From: Synechococcus sp. PCC 6312
GTDB lineage: Bacteria; Cyanobacteriota; Cyanobacteriia; Thermosynechococcales; Thermosynechococcaceae
Reading direction: 5' to 3'
Assembly: GCF_000316685.1 (NCBI RefSeq)
Contig: NC_019680.1
Location: 1,241,501 to 1,305,500 of the forward strand
Length of the DNA stretch: 64,000 nt
A program made the translations under genes and the position numbers. The notes under the pieces were generated by a model. It ran no database searches. It was not told the DNA's origin and was given only the letters and a program-made list of their open reading frames with translations. Numbering within the stretch: the stretch's first letter is position 1; each line of letters starts with the position of its first letter. Of this stretch, positions 26,011 through 36,583 are shown one piece after another.

Positions 26011-26286
26011 CTAAGACTGCTCCAAAAGTTGGGCAAAAAATCCGGGGCCCCGCCCTGAGGATCCGGCTGCACCTTTTTGAGACAGTTGAATCCCGACAAT
26101 TTCTGAACTCAGCACCGCGACTTTCTTTTCCGTTTGTTTTTCGCAGGTGAGTTCAATCATGTGGGCGGGAGTCTGGGCCACCGCAGCTAAGAGTTCACGA
26201 TAGAGGGCCTGGGCGGCTGATTCTTCTTTACGCTCCACGGACAAGGGGATGGGGGTTGTTTTCAAAACAAGATCAATCGTGAACAT
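26011..26286 (-). CDS. UPF0367 family protein
   Basis: 91 residues: MFTIDLVLKTTPIPLSVERKE at the start, then ALYRELLAAVAQ, ELTCEKQTEKKVAVLSSEIVGIQLSQK. This is the compact cyanobacterial UPF0367 pattern, as far as I recall restricted to cyanobacteria and plastid relatives; function unknown. It is read 55 bp upstream of the ATPase gene in the same direction. Confidence 0.85.
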   Translation of the reverse strand: MFTIDLVLKTTPIPLSVERKEESAAQALYRELLAAVAQTPAHMIELTCEKQTEKKVAVLSSEIVGIQLSQKGAAGSSGRGPGFFAQLLEQS

Positions 26287-26429
26287 GGGTACTCAGATAA
26301 GGAACGATGAAGTTGTGCTATCTCCACTGTAGAGTTTTCGGCTTCATTAGGGGAGAGGATTGAGCGATAGACTGAAATTAAAACTATTTTTTGACACCCC
26401 TCCAGTATTGTTGTTGTTGAGTCAGACCC

Positions 26430-27683
26430 ATGGCCACTACCTTACCGCTTTCTCTGTCACAATCTCAGCCAAGCCAAGCCAGGGAGACAAGCCTGCACCA
26501 ACCTCTACGCCCCACTATTAAAGCCTTGCAGCCAGAATTGGTAGTCTGGAGACGCTACCTGCATCAACGTCCTGAACTGGCGTTTAAGGAACAACTGACA
26601 GCCAGCTTTGTAGCCGAGAAACTGCGGGAATGGGGGATTCCACATCAAACCGGAATTGCCGAAACTGGAATTGTTGCGATCCTAGAAGGTTCCCGGCCTG
26701 GCCCAGTCTTAGGGATTCGGGCGGATATGGATGCTCTACCAATTCAGGAAGAAAATCAAGTTCCCTATCGCTCTAGCCATGATGGGGTGATGCACGCCTG
26801 CGGTCATGATGGCCACACAACCATTGCCCTCGGCACTGCCCGTTACTTATCCCAACATCCCGATTTTGCCGGAACTGTGAAGATTATTTTCCAACCCGCT
26901 GAAGAGGGGCCTGGCGGGGCGAAACCGATGATCCAGGCCGGGGTTCTCGAAAATCCTCATGTTGATGCGATTATTGGCCTCCATGTCTGGAATGTTTTGC
27001 CTGTGGGCACTGTCGGGGTACGGAGTGGGCCTTTCATGGCGGCGGCTGAGTTTTTCCATTGTCAAATATTCGGCAAAGGCGGGCATGGCGCGATTCCCCA
27101 ACAAACCATTGACGCGGTGCTGGTGGCCTCCCAAATTGTTACTACCCTGCAAACCATTGTGGCGCGCAATATCAACCCCCTGGATACCGCTGTGATTTCT
27201 GTCGGATCCTTTCATGCGGGGACGGCCAAAAATATTATTGCCGATACGGCTTCCCTAAGTGGGACAGTGCGCTATTTCAATCCTGAATTGGCGGATAAAT
27301 TACCCCAACGGATTGAGGAAATTATTGCCGGGGTTTGCGCTTGTCACGGGGCGAAATACGAATTGAATTATCAACGGATGTATCCAGCAACAATTAACGA
27401 TCCAACGATGGCCGAATTAGTCCGCTCTGTGGCTACAACAGTGATTGAAACCGAATTGGGAGTTGTGCCTGAATGTCAAACCATGGCTGCTGAGGATATG
27501 TCATTTTTCTTACAGCAAGTGCCTGGTTGCTATTTCTTTTTAGGTTCAGCGAATTCGGAATTAGGGTTAGATTTTCCCCATCATCACCCCCGCTTTGATT
27601 TTGATGAAACGGTTCTGGGCCTGGGAGTAGAAATTTTTGTCCGTTGTGTGGAAAGGTTTTTTGCCCAGGCCAAGGGCCCCTAA
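26430..27683 (+). CDS. M20 family amidohydrolase (N-acyl amino acid / IAA-amino acid hydrolase type)
   Basis: 417 residues. Metal-site signatures are complete: GIRADMDALPIQEEN, HACGHDGHTT (with the Mn-binding Cys of the aminoacylase/ILR1 group), IIFQPAEEGPGGA, GLHVWN and the C-terminal FPHHHPRFDFDE. A dimerisation domain insert (GGHGAIPQQTIDAVLVASQIV) sits in the middle. The enzyme should hydrolyse an N-acyl amino acid amide bond; the natural substrate in cyanobacteria is not known. The first 40 residues are low-complexity, so an internal start is possible, but no better one is evident. Confidence 0.9.
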   Translation: MATTLPLSLSQSQPSQARETSLHQPLRPTIKALQPELVVWRRYLHQRPELAFKEQLTASFVAEKLREWGIPHQTGIAETGIVAILEGSRPGPVLGIRADMDALPIQEENQVPYRSSHDGVMHACGHDGHTTIALGTARYLSQHPDFAGTVKIIFQPAEEGPGGAKPMIQAGVLENPHVDAIIGLHVWNVLPVGTVGVRSGPFMAAAEFFHCQIFGKGGHGAIPQQTIDAVLVASQIVTTLQTIVARNINPLDTAVISVGSFHAGTAKNIIADTASLSGTVRYFNPELADKLPQRIEEIIAGVCACHGAKYELNYQRMYPATINDPTMAELVRSVATTVIETELGVVPECQTMAAEDMSFFLQQVPGCYFFLGSANSELGLDFPHHHPRFDFDETVLGLGVEIFVRCVERFFAQAKGP

Positions 27684-28238
27684 CCCCTTCACTCTAGTTT
27701 GCTGCTTAATTCAAGGGGGCAAAAACTGATGGCTAAACAGGCCTTGTCCCTTGAAAAAGTTGAGCCTGCATCTTCAGGTTCTCATGAGTTCACCCCGCGT
27801 TGCAGTTACAAACAACATCCCATTTTTCAGCCGCTGGTGTGGAATTATTAGGATGATTGCCGCAAGGGGTGTTGAGTTGGCACTTTGATGATGATGGAGT
27901 TGATCAACGCTATATTCCTTGCTGTTGAGTGGGTATTGCCAAGATGGGGGCTTCCACCTGATTGTGACTGTCCTGAATTGGGAAATCTTGGTGGATGCGA
28001 TGGATGATTCTGCGCTTTACCCGTAGTTAACGCTTTGGGGCTCTGGCTATGTCGTGAATTTCATCAAACTGACCCAGGGACAGCTACCTGGATGTTATTC
28101 AATCGCACTTTCCACACATCCTATTAAGGAGTCATTAAGCAGGTGTAAGCCCAACAACATCCCAGTCCCCGGTTATCCCCAGAGTTTTCCACAGGTTTTT
28201 ATGGTTTGTGAGATGGATTTAATGAATAGAATCTGGAA
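27684..28238 (+). other. Decayed region with no intact gene
   Basis: Only short open frames occur, the longest meaningful one being 39 codons from about 27729 (MAKQALSLEKVEPASS). Several frames show gene-like stretches broken by stops, giving the impression of old coding sequence, but I cannot name the source. It leads directly into the IS630 remnant. Confidence 0.35.
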
Positions 28239-28569
28239 GAGTTACTCACTCATCTAGATCTGAATTATGGTGTCGTTTATCGGTCTAAACAACGCTATTA
28301 TGACCTATTTTCTGATGCTGGAATTAGTTGGAAGAAATCCCAGAAGCGAAGTCCAAAAACCAATCTTGAACTCGTTAAAGAAAACACTAGAAATTCAAGA
28401 GTTTATTGGAGTGCATGAGCCTGAAATTAAGTCCGATCAATTGATTGTTCTGTTTCTAGATGTTGGTGTAGCCTTCCAGAAGAACAGTATGATTTCTACC
28501 GGAGAGCTAGAGCAATCCTGCTGGAATTTAGAACATGGGGTATTGATTTTGCTAGAGTTACAGCCTTGA
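28239..28569 (+). pseudogene. IS630-family transposase remnant (middle part), frameshifted
   Basis: From 28239 one frame reads ELLTHLDLNYGVVYRSKQ then RYYDLFSDAGISWKKSQKRSPK, typical of the second helix-turn-helix of IS630/Tc1-type transposases. At about 28378 the match moves to another frame, giving KTLEIQEFIGVHEPEIKSDQ and LIVLFLDVGVAF, where the catalytic D-E-C/H region of the family (FLDEC) is altered to FLDVG. After about 28470 the family pattern is lost. There is no N-terminal third and no catalytic DDE, so it is dead. No inverted repeats identified. Confidence 0.7.
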
Positions 28570-28827
28570 ATCGTTCTTGACTCAGGTAGGATTGCTATGT
28601 TGCCTTGAGGGAGATTGGGACGAATCCTAGGCTAGCAATCCGATACTTGCAATGTTGGTTGGTTAAAATAATTTCGCCTTGCCTCCAGGCCGGGTCAGTT
28701 TAGTGCGCCCTGATGAAAGGGGCTAAGGCTTCAGGGCATATTTCAGGACTAGGGGGGGAATTTGGGAATCCTAATGTTAAAATACGCCTACACACTGCGA
28801 CAACAAACTGAGGATAATAAAACGACT

Positions 28828-28965
28828 ATGGAAGCGATGATGCTCTTGGCTAAACTCCCAGAAGCCTACTCCATCTTTGATCCCCTTGTAGATGTTTTAC
28901 CCGTTATTCCCGTCTTATTCTTAGCTTTGGCCTTTGTGTGGCAAGCGGCTGTGGGTTTTCGTTAA
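28828..28965 (+). CDS. psbK: Photosystem II subunit PsbK
   Basis: Starting at the ATG at 28828 gives a 45-residue protein: [20 protein letters not shown] followed by [26 protein letters not shown] short, cleavable N-terminal part precedes KLPEAY, and one transmembrane helix ends in WQAAVGF, the hallmark of PsbK, a low-mass subunit at the edge of the PSII core. Longer in-frame starts upstream (28762) would add residues not found in PsbK. It stands alone between the IS remnant and the cyd operon. Confidence 0.97.
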   Translation: MEAMMLLAKLPEAYSIFDPLVDVLPVIPVLFLALAFVWQAAVGFR

Positions 28966-29195
28966 CGATAGTCTGATCAAATTCTCAACAGTGGTTTAAC
29001 TGAGTCGGCTGTGACGGGTGATCAGATTTACGCTATGCAGTAAGTCTCAGGCCTGGTGAGGGTCGGCTTAGTTGGTTTTGACCTGAAGGCTTCCTGAACC
29101 TGTCCTAGTCTGAACCACAAGAGTCCCGGTTGATCTCAGCCCAAAGCGAACATCCGATGACTTTGATCCAATTTACTCAACCCCGGTCTGGCAAC

Positions 29196-30209
29196 TTATT
29201 CAACCTCGCCTGAGAGTGTGACCTTCCCCCGAAAAACCACGTAATTGTAGATATTGTAGAACAACATGATTGGGATTAAGAACCCGATAAAAATAATCAT
29301 AAAGACTAGGGAACTGGGAGCTGCCGCGGCCTGGTAGATGGTGACACTGGGGGGAATGATGTAGGGGAAAATGACCAGGCCCAGGCCAACAAAGGACAAC
29401 ATAAAAATCAAGATAGTCAAAATAAACGGCATTCGTTCTTCCTGCTTGCCCAAGCTTTGCAACAATAGCCCAATCAAGAAAATTCCCAGCAATGGTATTC
29501 CCAAAAAGATAAAGACTAAGGGAGGCTCAAACAGGGTGGGGCGAATGTGATCAGACAAGATCGGCGTACTGACTGTAATAAAACCCGCTCCAATCAAGGT
29601 CGTCCAGGCCGCAAGTTTAGCCGTCTTAAAGTGAACCAGTTGGAGGCTACCCGTGGTTTTCATAATCAAATAGGTCGAGCCAATCAAGACATAGCCCTGA
29701 ATCAGCGTCAACGCGACTAAAATTGACCGCCAACTCAACCAGTCCCACATTCCCCCAATAAAATGCCCCGCTGCATCTACGGCAATCCCTTCAAAAATAC
29801 TTCCCAAGGCAAAACCCTGGCCCAAGGCCGCCAGAAAGCTCCCCACGCCAAAGGCCCAATTCCAAAACAACTTGCGATTGGCATTTTCCCGAAATTCAAA
29901 GGCCACCGCCCGTAAAATCAACCCAACAATCATCACCACCGCTGGCAGATAGAGGGCATTGAGAACCGTGCCATAGGCCAAGGGAAAGGCTCCAAACAGT
30001 GCACCCCCCATCAACACTAGCCAGGTTTCATTGGCATCCCAAACATTGCCTAAGCTGGTCATCAAAATACTGCGGCGTTCTTCACTGGAGCTCGTTAGGG
30101 AGAGAATCCCAATCCCCAGATCAAACCCATCGAGGAGAACATACAAGAATAAAAAAAGACCGAGAATAAAAAACCAGACTTGGGGGAGAAATTGGGCTAA
30201 GGGTTCCAT
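29196..30209 (-). CDS. cydB: Cytochrome bd-type quinol oxidase subunit II
   Basis: 337 residues from the ATG at 30209, which is preceded by GAGG six bases upstream. Eight or so membrane spans; the N-terminal FILGLFLFLYVLLDGFDLGIG and SLGNVWDANETWLVLMGGALFGAFPLAYG are diagnostic of CydB/CioB. With CydA it forms the bd/CIO oxidase that takes electrons from plastoquinol to oxygen in cyanobacterial thylakoid or cytoplasmic membranes. It begins 21 bp after the cydA stop. Confidence 0.96.
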   Translation of the reverse strand: MEPLAQFLPQVWFFILGLFLFLYVLLDGFDLGIGILSLTSSSEERRSILMTSLGNVWDANETWLVLMGGALFGAFPLAYGTVLNALYLPAVVMIVGLILRAVAFEFRENANRKLFWNWAFGVGSFLAALGQGFALGSIFEGIAVDAAGHFIGGMWDWLSWRSILVALTLIQGYVLIGSTYLIMKTTGSLQLVHFKTAKLAAWTTLIGAGFITVSTPILSDHIRPTLFEPPLVFIFLGIPLLGIFLIGLLLQSLGKQEERMPFILTILIFMLSFVGLGLVIFPYIIPPSVTIYQAAAAPSSLVFMIIFIGFLIPIMLFYNIYNYVVFRGKVTLSGEVE

Positions 30210-30230
30210 TGTCATCCTCACGTCATAGGG

Positions 30231-31670
30231 TTATTGCTGGGCTTCAATGGGACGCTGATCCGGTTGGTGCTGGGCCGGAATTTCCAGACTGGGTAAAACT
30301 TCCACCCCCGGAATTGGCAAGGACAGGTTGGGGCCTTTACGAATAATCCGACTGCCAAAATACAGGGCAGCGACAAATAGGGCTGAGTAGAGGACGGTAA
30401 ACCCAATTAAGGAAAAGAGAACTTCCCCGGCCGGCAAATGGGAGGCCGCATCCACGGTGCGAATTTCCCCATAGACTGTCCAAGGTTGGCGGCCCACACA
30501 GCGAACAATCCAGCCCGTTTCGACGGCTAAGTACCCCAAGGGAGCCGCAAAGATCCAGGCCCGTAATGTCCAAGTTTGCTGGGCAATCACTCCCGGTTTT
30601 AACCGTCCCAGGCCCCACTGAAGCACTGTCACCAGCATTAACCCCACCAGGAAAAAGCCAATCCCACTCATGATCCGAAAGGAATAGAAGATTAAGCCAA
30701 TCATGCGGGGGCGATTTTCGGGGGGGAAGTCTTTAAGCCCTTTAACGGGTGCGCTCAGGTTGGGTTTGAGTTCGAGGATGTAACCGAGGGCCTGGGGAAT
30801 TTTAAGCTCCCAATCATTGGTTGCGGTTTTCTCATTAGGTAAGGCAACGAGTGTCCAATCCGCAGGTTGTCCCGCCGGAAGCGTTTTCCATTGGCTTTCA
30901 ATGGCGGCAAGTTTGGTGGGTTGGTAGTGATAGACCTGCTCAGCACTGAGGTGACCAATGAAAATTTGCAGCGGGGCAACGGCAATGGCAGCAGCCAGAA
31001 CAATTTTGAAGGAACGGCTAAAGAACTCGACATGGCGGCTTTGAAGAATGTACCAAGCACTGATCCCGCCAATGACAAACAAAGAGGTTTCCAGTGTGGC
31101 AAAAAACATATGGAGCACACTGTTGAGCATGAAGGGATTAAAAATGGCCTGGAAATAATCAGCCACCAAGAATTTACCCGCCACAAATGTTCCGCCCGCC
31201 GGAGTTTGTAACCAGGAATTAGCGACTAAAATCCAAAATGTGGAGAGGTTGGCCCCAAAGGCAACCATGATTGTCGCCAGGTAGTGAATTGCGGGTGGAA
31301 CGCGCCCCCAGCCAAAGAGCATGATCCCTAAAAAGCCCGCCTCTAACATAAAAGCCATGGAGGCTTCAAACCCTAAAATGCTGCCAAAAAAGTCACCCAC
31401 GGCTTCGGAAAAAGGGGCCCAGTTTGTCCCAAATTGAAATTCCATTGGTAAACCAGAGGCGACACCAATCCCAAAGTTCAACACATACAACTTCGACCAA
31501 AACCGCGCATGGTGGTAATAATCTGAGTTGCGGGTTTTCAGCCACAGGCCTTCGACAATGACTAAATAAATAGCCATCCCCGTGGTTAAAATTGGCCAAA
31601 GCATATGAAAAATCGCCGTCAATGCAAACTGCATCCGGGAAAGGGCAACTGAATTCGCAAGAATATCCAT
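30231..31670 (-). CDS. cydA: Cytochrome bd-type quinol oxidase subunit I
   Basis: 479 residues. RMQFALTAIFHMLWPILTTG carries the haem-ligand His region; SGLPMEFQFGTNWAPFSEAVGDFFG, MAFMLEAGFLGIMLFGW and VGRQPWTVYGEIRT are family signatures. The quinol-binding Q-loop between spans 6 and 7 is short, as in cyanide-insensitive (CioA) oxidases. In the GWxVxExGRQPW motif the sequence is GWIVRCVGRQPW, so the Glu position that ligates haem b595 in E. coli (Glu445) appears to be Cys. Operon with cydB. Confidence 0.95.
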   Translation of the reverse strand: MDILANSVALSRMQFALTAIFHMLWPILTTGMAIYLVIVEGLWLKTRNSDYYHHARFWSKLYVLNFGIGVASGLPMEFQFGTNWAPFSEAVGDFFGSILGFEASMAFMLEAGFLGIMLFGWGRVPPAIHYLATIMVAFGANLSTFWILVANSWLQTPAGGTFVAGKFLVADYFQAIFNPFMLNSVLHMFFATLETSLFVIGGISAWYILQSRHVEFFSRSFKIVLAAAIAVAPLQIFIGHLSAEQVYHYQPTKLAAIESQWKTLPAGQPADWTLVALPNEKTATNDWELKIPQALGYILELKPNLSAPVKGLKDFPPENRPRMIGLIFYSFRIMSGIGFFLVGLMLVTVLQWGLGRLKPGVIAQQTWTLRAWIFAAPLGYLAVETGWIVRCVGRQPWTVYGEIRTVDAASHLPAGEVLFSLIGFTVLYSALFVAALYFGSRIIRKGPNLSLPIPGVEVLPSLEIPAQHQPDQRPIEAQQ

Positions 31671-31831
31671 AACCAGGCCTGGGTAATAACACCCCGTAAA
31701 TCAACAGAATGTAACAAAATGTTCCTAACCGTAACAGCTAGTCATTCCGGTTTAACAGATTGTCATGTTGCTGGCTAGTCATAGTTGATACACCTAAGCC
31801 AAGCTATAGATTTTGTTTAGAATTAGGAGGG

Positions 31832-32893
31832 TTATTGGTCATTAAAAAGAGGTGCTTCTAGGGGGGTGCCATCCGCAGCTTCTAAGACAAATCCCGCATC
31901 ACTAATCATTTGCCAGTCGGCGTGGGCAGCCTGTCCGGGGGTGGTGAGGTAGTCCCCGACAAAAATTGAATTAGCTGGATACAGTCCCAAGGGTTGGAGG
32001 GAGCGTAAATGCACTTCTCGGCCGCCCGCAATCCGAATTTCTTGACTGGGAAGCAGAAACCGAAAAAGGCAAAGGACGCGCAGGCAGTAGCGGGGATTGA
32101 GGTGTTTTGCAAGGGACAGGGGAGTGCCATCAATGGGAATTAAGAAGTTAACGGGGACACTGGTCACATTCAAGGCCCGTAGGGACATGGCCAAATCCAC
32201 CACGTCTTGATCTGACTCGCCCAGGCCAATGATGCCCCCAGAACAGGTGGTAATGCCGGCCTTTTGAACCTGATTAATGGTTGTGGCTCGGTCGTTAAAG
32301 GTATGAGTGGTGCAAATGTTGCTGTGATGAGCTTCAGAGGTATTTAAGTTGTGATTGACCCGATCCACCCCCGCAGCCGCTAATGCTTGGGCTTGGGCTT
32401 CATCCAAGAGTCCTAAACAGGCACAGACTTTAAGATCATGGTTGGCTTTAATGGTACGAATGGTACTCAGAACTCGTTCAAAGTTTTTCGGACTCGGACT
32501 CCGACCGGAAAGCACCAAGCAAAATGTTCCAGCTTTTAATCGCTCGGCCTGGGCCGCGGCGGCTAATATCTTTTCCTCTGCCAAGAGGGGATAGGTCTCA
32601 ATTTCGGCGGTGGAGATTTTTGATTGGGAGCAGTAATGACAGTCCTCTGGGCAGAGTCCACTTTGGGCATTGAGCAGATAATGAAGCCGTACCCGATTTT
32701 GCCAATAGTGATACCGAACCTGATAGGCCGCTGCTAATTGATTGAGGATTTCAGTATCCGGGGCCTGGAGGACAGCCAGGGCTTGTGCGTTGGTTAAAGG
32801 GATACCAGATAGGGCCTGGTCGGCAAAATGCTGCCAATTGGGAAGCAGCGAGTTGAGCGCAGTTGGGGCGGCAGGGGTTTGAAGTTGTCTCAA
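31832..32893 (-). CDS. bioB: Biotin synthase (radical SAM)
   Basis: 353 residues. Inserts sulfur into dethiobiotin to make biotin. The radical-SAM cluster motif CPEDCHYC lies at 81-88 (Cys81, 85, 88), and [31 protein letters not shown] and [10 protein letters not shown] are the BioB signatures; the conserved Arg and Cys ligands of the second cluster are within the C-terminal region ([16 protein letters not shown]). Stands alone on the minus strand. Confidence 0.95.
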   Translation of the reverse strand: MRQLQTPAAPTALNSLLPNWQHFADQALSGIPLTNAQALAVLQAPDTEILNQLAAAYQVRYHYWQNRVRLHYLLNAQSGLCPEDCHYCSQSKISTAEIETYPLLAEEKILAAAAQAERLKAGTFCLVLSGRSPSPKNFERVLSTIRTIKANHDLKVCACLGLLDEAQAQALAAAGVDRVNHNLNTSEAHHSNICTTHTFNDRATTINQVQKAGITTCSGGIIGLGESDQDVVDLAMSLRALNVTSVPVNFLIPIDGTPLSLAKHLNPRYCLRVLCLFRFLLPSQEIRIAGGREVHLRSLQPLGLYPANSIFVGDYLTTPGQAAHADWQMISDAGFVLEAADGTPLEAPLFNDQ

Positions 32894-32988
32894 GAAATTA
32901 TCCTTTTGCCCGATGTCATCATCCAGGCCCTTTCCTGTTGTACCACCATATAGAACCTGAGGGATGTTGAATTGGGGTGGGAGTCGGA

Positions 32989-33392
32989 TTAATCCCCATC
33001 CCCAGGCCGGGAACCCAATTGAATTAATTCAACCTTATAGCCATCGGGATCTTCCACAAAGGCAATCACCGTTGAGCCATGTTTCATGGGGCCAGGGGCG
33101 CGGGTTATTTTTCCACCCTTGGCCTGGATTGTGGCACAGGTTTCTAAATATCATCTACACCCAGAGCAACGTGGCCATAGCCATTTCCAAGGTCGTAGGC
33201 TTGGGTTCCCCAGTTATGGGTCAGTTCCAGAACGGTGTGATTGGCCTCGTCACCATAACCAACAAAGGCGAGGGTAAACTCTCCCTCCGGATAGTCCTTT
33301 TGCCGCAGGAGTTTCATCCCCAAGACATCACAGTAAAACTCAAGGGATTTTTCTAGGTTGCCCACTCGGAGCATGGTATGGAGCAGACGCAT
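32989..33392 (-). pseudogene. gloA: Glyoxalase I gene with a single-base frameshift
   Basis: From ATG at 33392 the frame reads [20 protein letters not shown] through [12 protein letters not shown] and then meets TAG near 33147. Adding one base there restores the gene: [40 protein letters not shown], stop at 32989, in total about 134 residues, the normal length for lactoylglutathione lyase. The metal ligands are all present across the two parts (His5, Glu in LELTHN, His in GYGHVAL, Glu in KVELI). The enzyme would detoxify methylglyoxal with glutathione. The break may be a true mutation or a sequencing error. Confidence 0.85.
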
Positions 33393-33573
33393 TGGGATTT
33401 TTAACCAAGCTATTTTTACCCTTTGGCATTGTAGTGTATCTGGCCTGGCTTAGAAGCGGAGACCTTCATGGATATGTCCTGGCTCTGGGCCTCGGCTGTC
33501 TCAAACATTCCCCTGTACCTTGTACCCTAGAACCTAGACCCTTCTGATATCTGTACTATAAGGATTAACGCGC

Positions 33574-36144
33574 GTGGACACTCGGTATCAGCCCCAAGAG
33601 ATTGAAACCAAATGGCAACAGGCCTGGGCCGACCAAGGGTTAGATGTCACGGGAACAGAGCCAGAAAAGCCCAAGTTTTATGCCCTCTCGATGTTTCCCT
33701 ATCCCTCTGGGAATCTTCATATGGGCCATGTGCGGAATTACACGATTCCCGATGTGATCGCGCGGGTCAAACGAATGCAGGGCTATCGGGTACTTCATCC
33801 AATGGGGTGGGATGCGTTTGGGTTGCCGGCCGAAAATGCCGCAATTGAACGGGGAATTCCGCCGGCCGAGTGGACAGAAGCCAACATTGCCCAAATGAAA
33901 ACCCAACTACAACCCCTCGGACTTTCCTATGATTGGTCGCGAGAATTAGCCACCTGTCGCCCGGATTATTATCGTTGGACGCAATGGTTGTTTTTGCAGT
34001 TTTTCCAGGCCGGGTTAGCCTACCAAAAAGAAGCGGCGGTGAACTGGGATCCCATTGATCAAACCGTCTTAGCCAATGAACAGGTGGATAATGAAGGGCG
34101 GTCGTGGCGGTCGGGGGCAATTGTCGAGCGGAAATTATTGCGGCAATGGTTTTTGAAAATCACCGACTATGCCGAAGCCTTGTTGCAGGATTTGGACACC
34201 CTCACAGACTGGCCAGAACGGGTGAAATTGATGCAGGCCAACTGGATTGGCAAATCTACCGGGGCCTATTTGGAGTTTCCGATTGTCGGTTCCGAGCAAA
34301 AAATTGCGGTCTTTACGACCCGGCCGGATACGGTGTACGGCGTGACCTATGTGGTGTTGGCTCCGGAACATCCTCTAACCCAGGCCGTAACCACGAACGA
34401 AAACCAGGCCCAGGTGGCAGAGTTTATCAAATCTATTAGCCATGAATCGGAACTAGAACGTACTGCCGAAGATAAACCCAAACGGGGCCTGGCCACGGGG
34501 GGGAAAGCATTAAATCCCTTCACAGGCGAATCAATTCCCATCTGGATTGCCGATTATGTCTTGGTGGAGTATGGCACCGGGGCTGTGATGGGGGTTCCGG
34601 CCCACGACCAACGGGATTATCAATTTGCTCAACAGAATCAGCTCCCGATTAAAACGGTGATTATTCCCGCCAATCCTGAGATGGTGAAATTGGATCAGGC
34701 CTACACGGAACCAGGGATTTTGATTAATTCGGGGGACTTTGATGGGTTAGAATCACAAACTGCCAAAACCAAGATTATTGAATTTGCCGAGTCTCAAGGG
34801 TGGGGAAAAGCCAGGATTCAGTATCGCCTTCGAGATTGGTTGATTTCTCGCCAACGCTATTGGGGTGTGCCGATTCCAATTATTCATTGCCCAGATTGTG
34901 GTGCGGTTCCTGTTCCCGATGCAGATTTACCTGTACTGCTGCCGGAAAACGTGGAATTCACCGGCCGGGGGGCTTCTCCCTTGGCGCAACTTGAGGATTG
35001 GGTCAATGTCCCCTGTCCCACCTGTGGCAAACCGGCCCAACGGGAAACCGACACCATGGATACGTTTATTGATTCCTCCTGGTATTTTCTCCGTTTTGCC
35101 GATGCCCAAAATGACCAGGCCCCGTTTGATCCCAAAGTTGTGAATGATTGGTTGCCCGTGGATCAGTATGTGGGCGGCATTGAACACGCGATTTTGCACC
35201 TGTTATATTCCCGCTTTTTTACCAAAGTCCTCAAGGATCGGGGTTTGATTAACTTCAGTGAACCCTTTCAACGGCTGTTAACTCAAGGGATGGTGCAGGG
35301 GAAAACTTATAAAAATCCGCAGACCGGAAAGTATGTGATTCCCAGCCAAGTCAAAGACCCGAATAATCCCGTAGATCCCGACTCCGGCATTGCCTTGGAT
35401 GTGGTCTATGAAAAAATGTCGAAATCCAAACATAACGGTGTCGCTCCGGGGGATGTGATTGAAAAATATGGTGCAGATACCGCCCGGATGTTTATTTTAT
35501 TTAAAGCCCCACCCGAAAAAGATTTGGAATGGGATGATGCCGATGTCGAGGGGCAATTTCGATTTTTGAATCGCGTCTGGCGGCTGGTGACGGGCTATGT
35601 TGAAAAAAATCCTGAAGTCAAGTCAACCCATGCCGAACTGAGTCCCGATGAGAAAAAACTGCGGCGGGCAATTCATACCGCGATTAAGGAAGTCAGTGAG
35701 GATTTTGAGGATTATCAATTTAATACCGCTATTTCGGAGTTGATGAAATTAAGTAATGCCCTTGGAGATGCGGCGGATTTAATCACCAGCTCAACCTATC
35801 AAGAAGGGATCAAAACTTTATTATTACTGCTTTCACCCTTTGCGCCTCATATTACGGAAGAACTTTGGGAACAGTTGCCAAAGCGTGAACATTCAACTTC
35901 TATTCACCTCCAGGCCTGGCCTAAGGTTGATCCAACGGCTTTAGTTGCTGATGAAATCTCGTTGGTCATTCAAATCATGGGCAAAACTAGAGGGGTGATT
36001 CAAGTCCCGGCCCAGGCCGAAGCCAATGACTTGGAAACCTATGCTCGCAACTCCGAGGTGGGAGAACGGTATTTAGCTGGCCAAACAGTGAAAAAAGTCA
36101 TTGTTGTCCCCGGTAAATTAATCAACTTTGTCTTGCAAGGGTAG
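33574..36144 (+). CDS. leuS: Leucyl-tRNA synthetase
   Basis: 856 residues from a GTG start. Class I signature HMGH in [15 protein letters not shown] (about 49-52), KMSKS at 614-618, the editing domain around [14 protein letters not shown] and [19 protein letters not shown], and the zinc-like CPDCGAVP and CPTCGKPA clusters. A bacterial-type enzyme of normal length. It charges tRNA-Leu. The next gene starts 10 bp after its stop, so the downstream genes may be co-transcribed. Confidence 0.98.
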   Translation: MDTRYQPQEIETKWQQAWADQGLDVTGTEPEKPKFYALSMFPYPSGNLHMGHVRNYTIPDVIARVKRMQGYRVLHPMGWDAFGLPAENAAIERGIPPAEWTEANIAQMKTQLQPLGLSYDWSRELATCRPDYYRWTQWLFLQFFQAGLAYQKEAAVNWDPIDQTVLANEQVDNEGRSWRSGAIVERKLLRQWFLKITDYAEALLQDLDTLTDWPERVKLMQANWIGKSTGAYLEFPIVGSEQKIAVFTTRPDTVYGVTYVVLAPEHPLTQAVTTNENQAQVAEFIKSISHESELERTAEDKPKRGLATGGKALNPFTGESIPIWIADYVLVEYGTGAVMGVPAHDQRDYQFAQQNQLPIKTVIIPANPEMVKLDQAYTEPGILINSGDFDGLESQTAKTKIIEFAESQGWGKARIQYRLRDWLISRQRYWGVPIPIIHCPDCGAVPVPDADLPVLLPENVEFTGRGASPLAQLEDWVNVPCPTCGKPAQRETDTMDTFIDSSWYFLRFADAQNDQAPFDPKVVNDWLPVDQYVGGIEHAILHLLYSRFFTKVLKDRGLINFSEPFQRLLTQGMVQGKTYKNPQTGKYVIPSQVKDPNNPVDPDSGIALDVVYEKMSKSKHNGVAPGDVIEKYGADTARMFILFKAPPEKDLEWDDADVEGQFRFLNRVWRLVTGYVEKNPEVKSTHAELSPDEKKLRRAIHTAIKEVSEDFEDYQFNTAISELMKLSNALGDAADLITSSTYQEGIKTLLLLLSPFAPHITEELWEQLPKREHSTSIHLQAWPKVDPTALVADEISLVIQIMGKTRGVIQVPAQAEANDLETYARNSEVGERYLAGQTVKKVIVVPGKLINFVLQG

Positions 36145-36154
36145 GTCGCTGATT

Positions 36155-36583
36155 ATGTTTGATCCCCTGCGGAGTTTGAAGTTTTTGCCCTGGCGTTCTC
36201 TTTTGTCTGCGGCGATTACCACCCTAACCCTGGCGAAGATTTTTGATATGGGTTTAATTGTTGCTGCGGGGCAGTCTCCAGAGATGCGGGACTTTCTCCA
36301 AACGGTTTTAACACCCCCCTGGGGCCTCCTGATTGTCATTCTCTTGAGTGTGGGCTTGGGGGCATTAGCCGTTCTGTTTTTGGAAACCTGGTTTTCACCG
36401 GGGCGAATTGTCGGGGCAACCCTTTGGGGCCTGGTGCTGTGCCTGTTATTAACATTGATTGTGATTGCGATTATTTCTGGATTAACGAGAGTCCCCGCTG
36501 GTCTTTTGGATGTGAATGAAAATGTCCTGATTGGCCTGGTGGTGGGGGTCTTTTGGCGGGGGCGGCGGTATTGGCGATGGTAG
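36155..36583 (+). CDS. Small integral membrane protein, unknown function
   Basis: 142 residues from the ATG at 36155. Hydrophobic segments at about 18-40, 55-80 and 88-112 (LETWFSPGRIVGATLWGLVLCL), ending in a basic WRGRRYWRW tail. Not recognised. Its final codons (TGG TAG) overlap the ATG of the HAD gene at 36577, a layout that suggests translational coupling. Its start lies 10 bp after leuS. Confidence 0.65.
   Translation: MFDPLRSLKFLPWRSLLSAAITTLTLAKIFDMGLIVAAGQSPEMRDFLQTVLTPPWGLLIVILLSVGLGALAVLFLETWFSPGRIVGATLWGLVLCLLLTLIVIAIISGLTRVPAGLLDVNENVLIGLVVGVFWRGRRYWRW

Noticed and set aside
28762-28827. Longer start for psbK
   Set aside because: The added 22 residues are absent from PsbK; the ATG at 28828 gives the correct 45-residue product.
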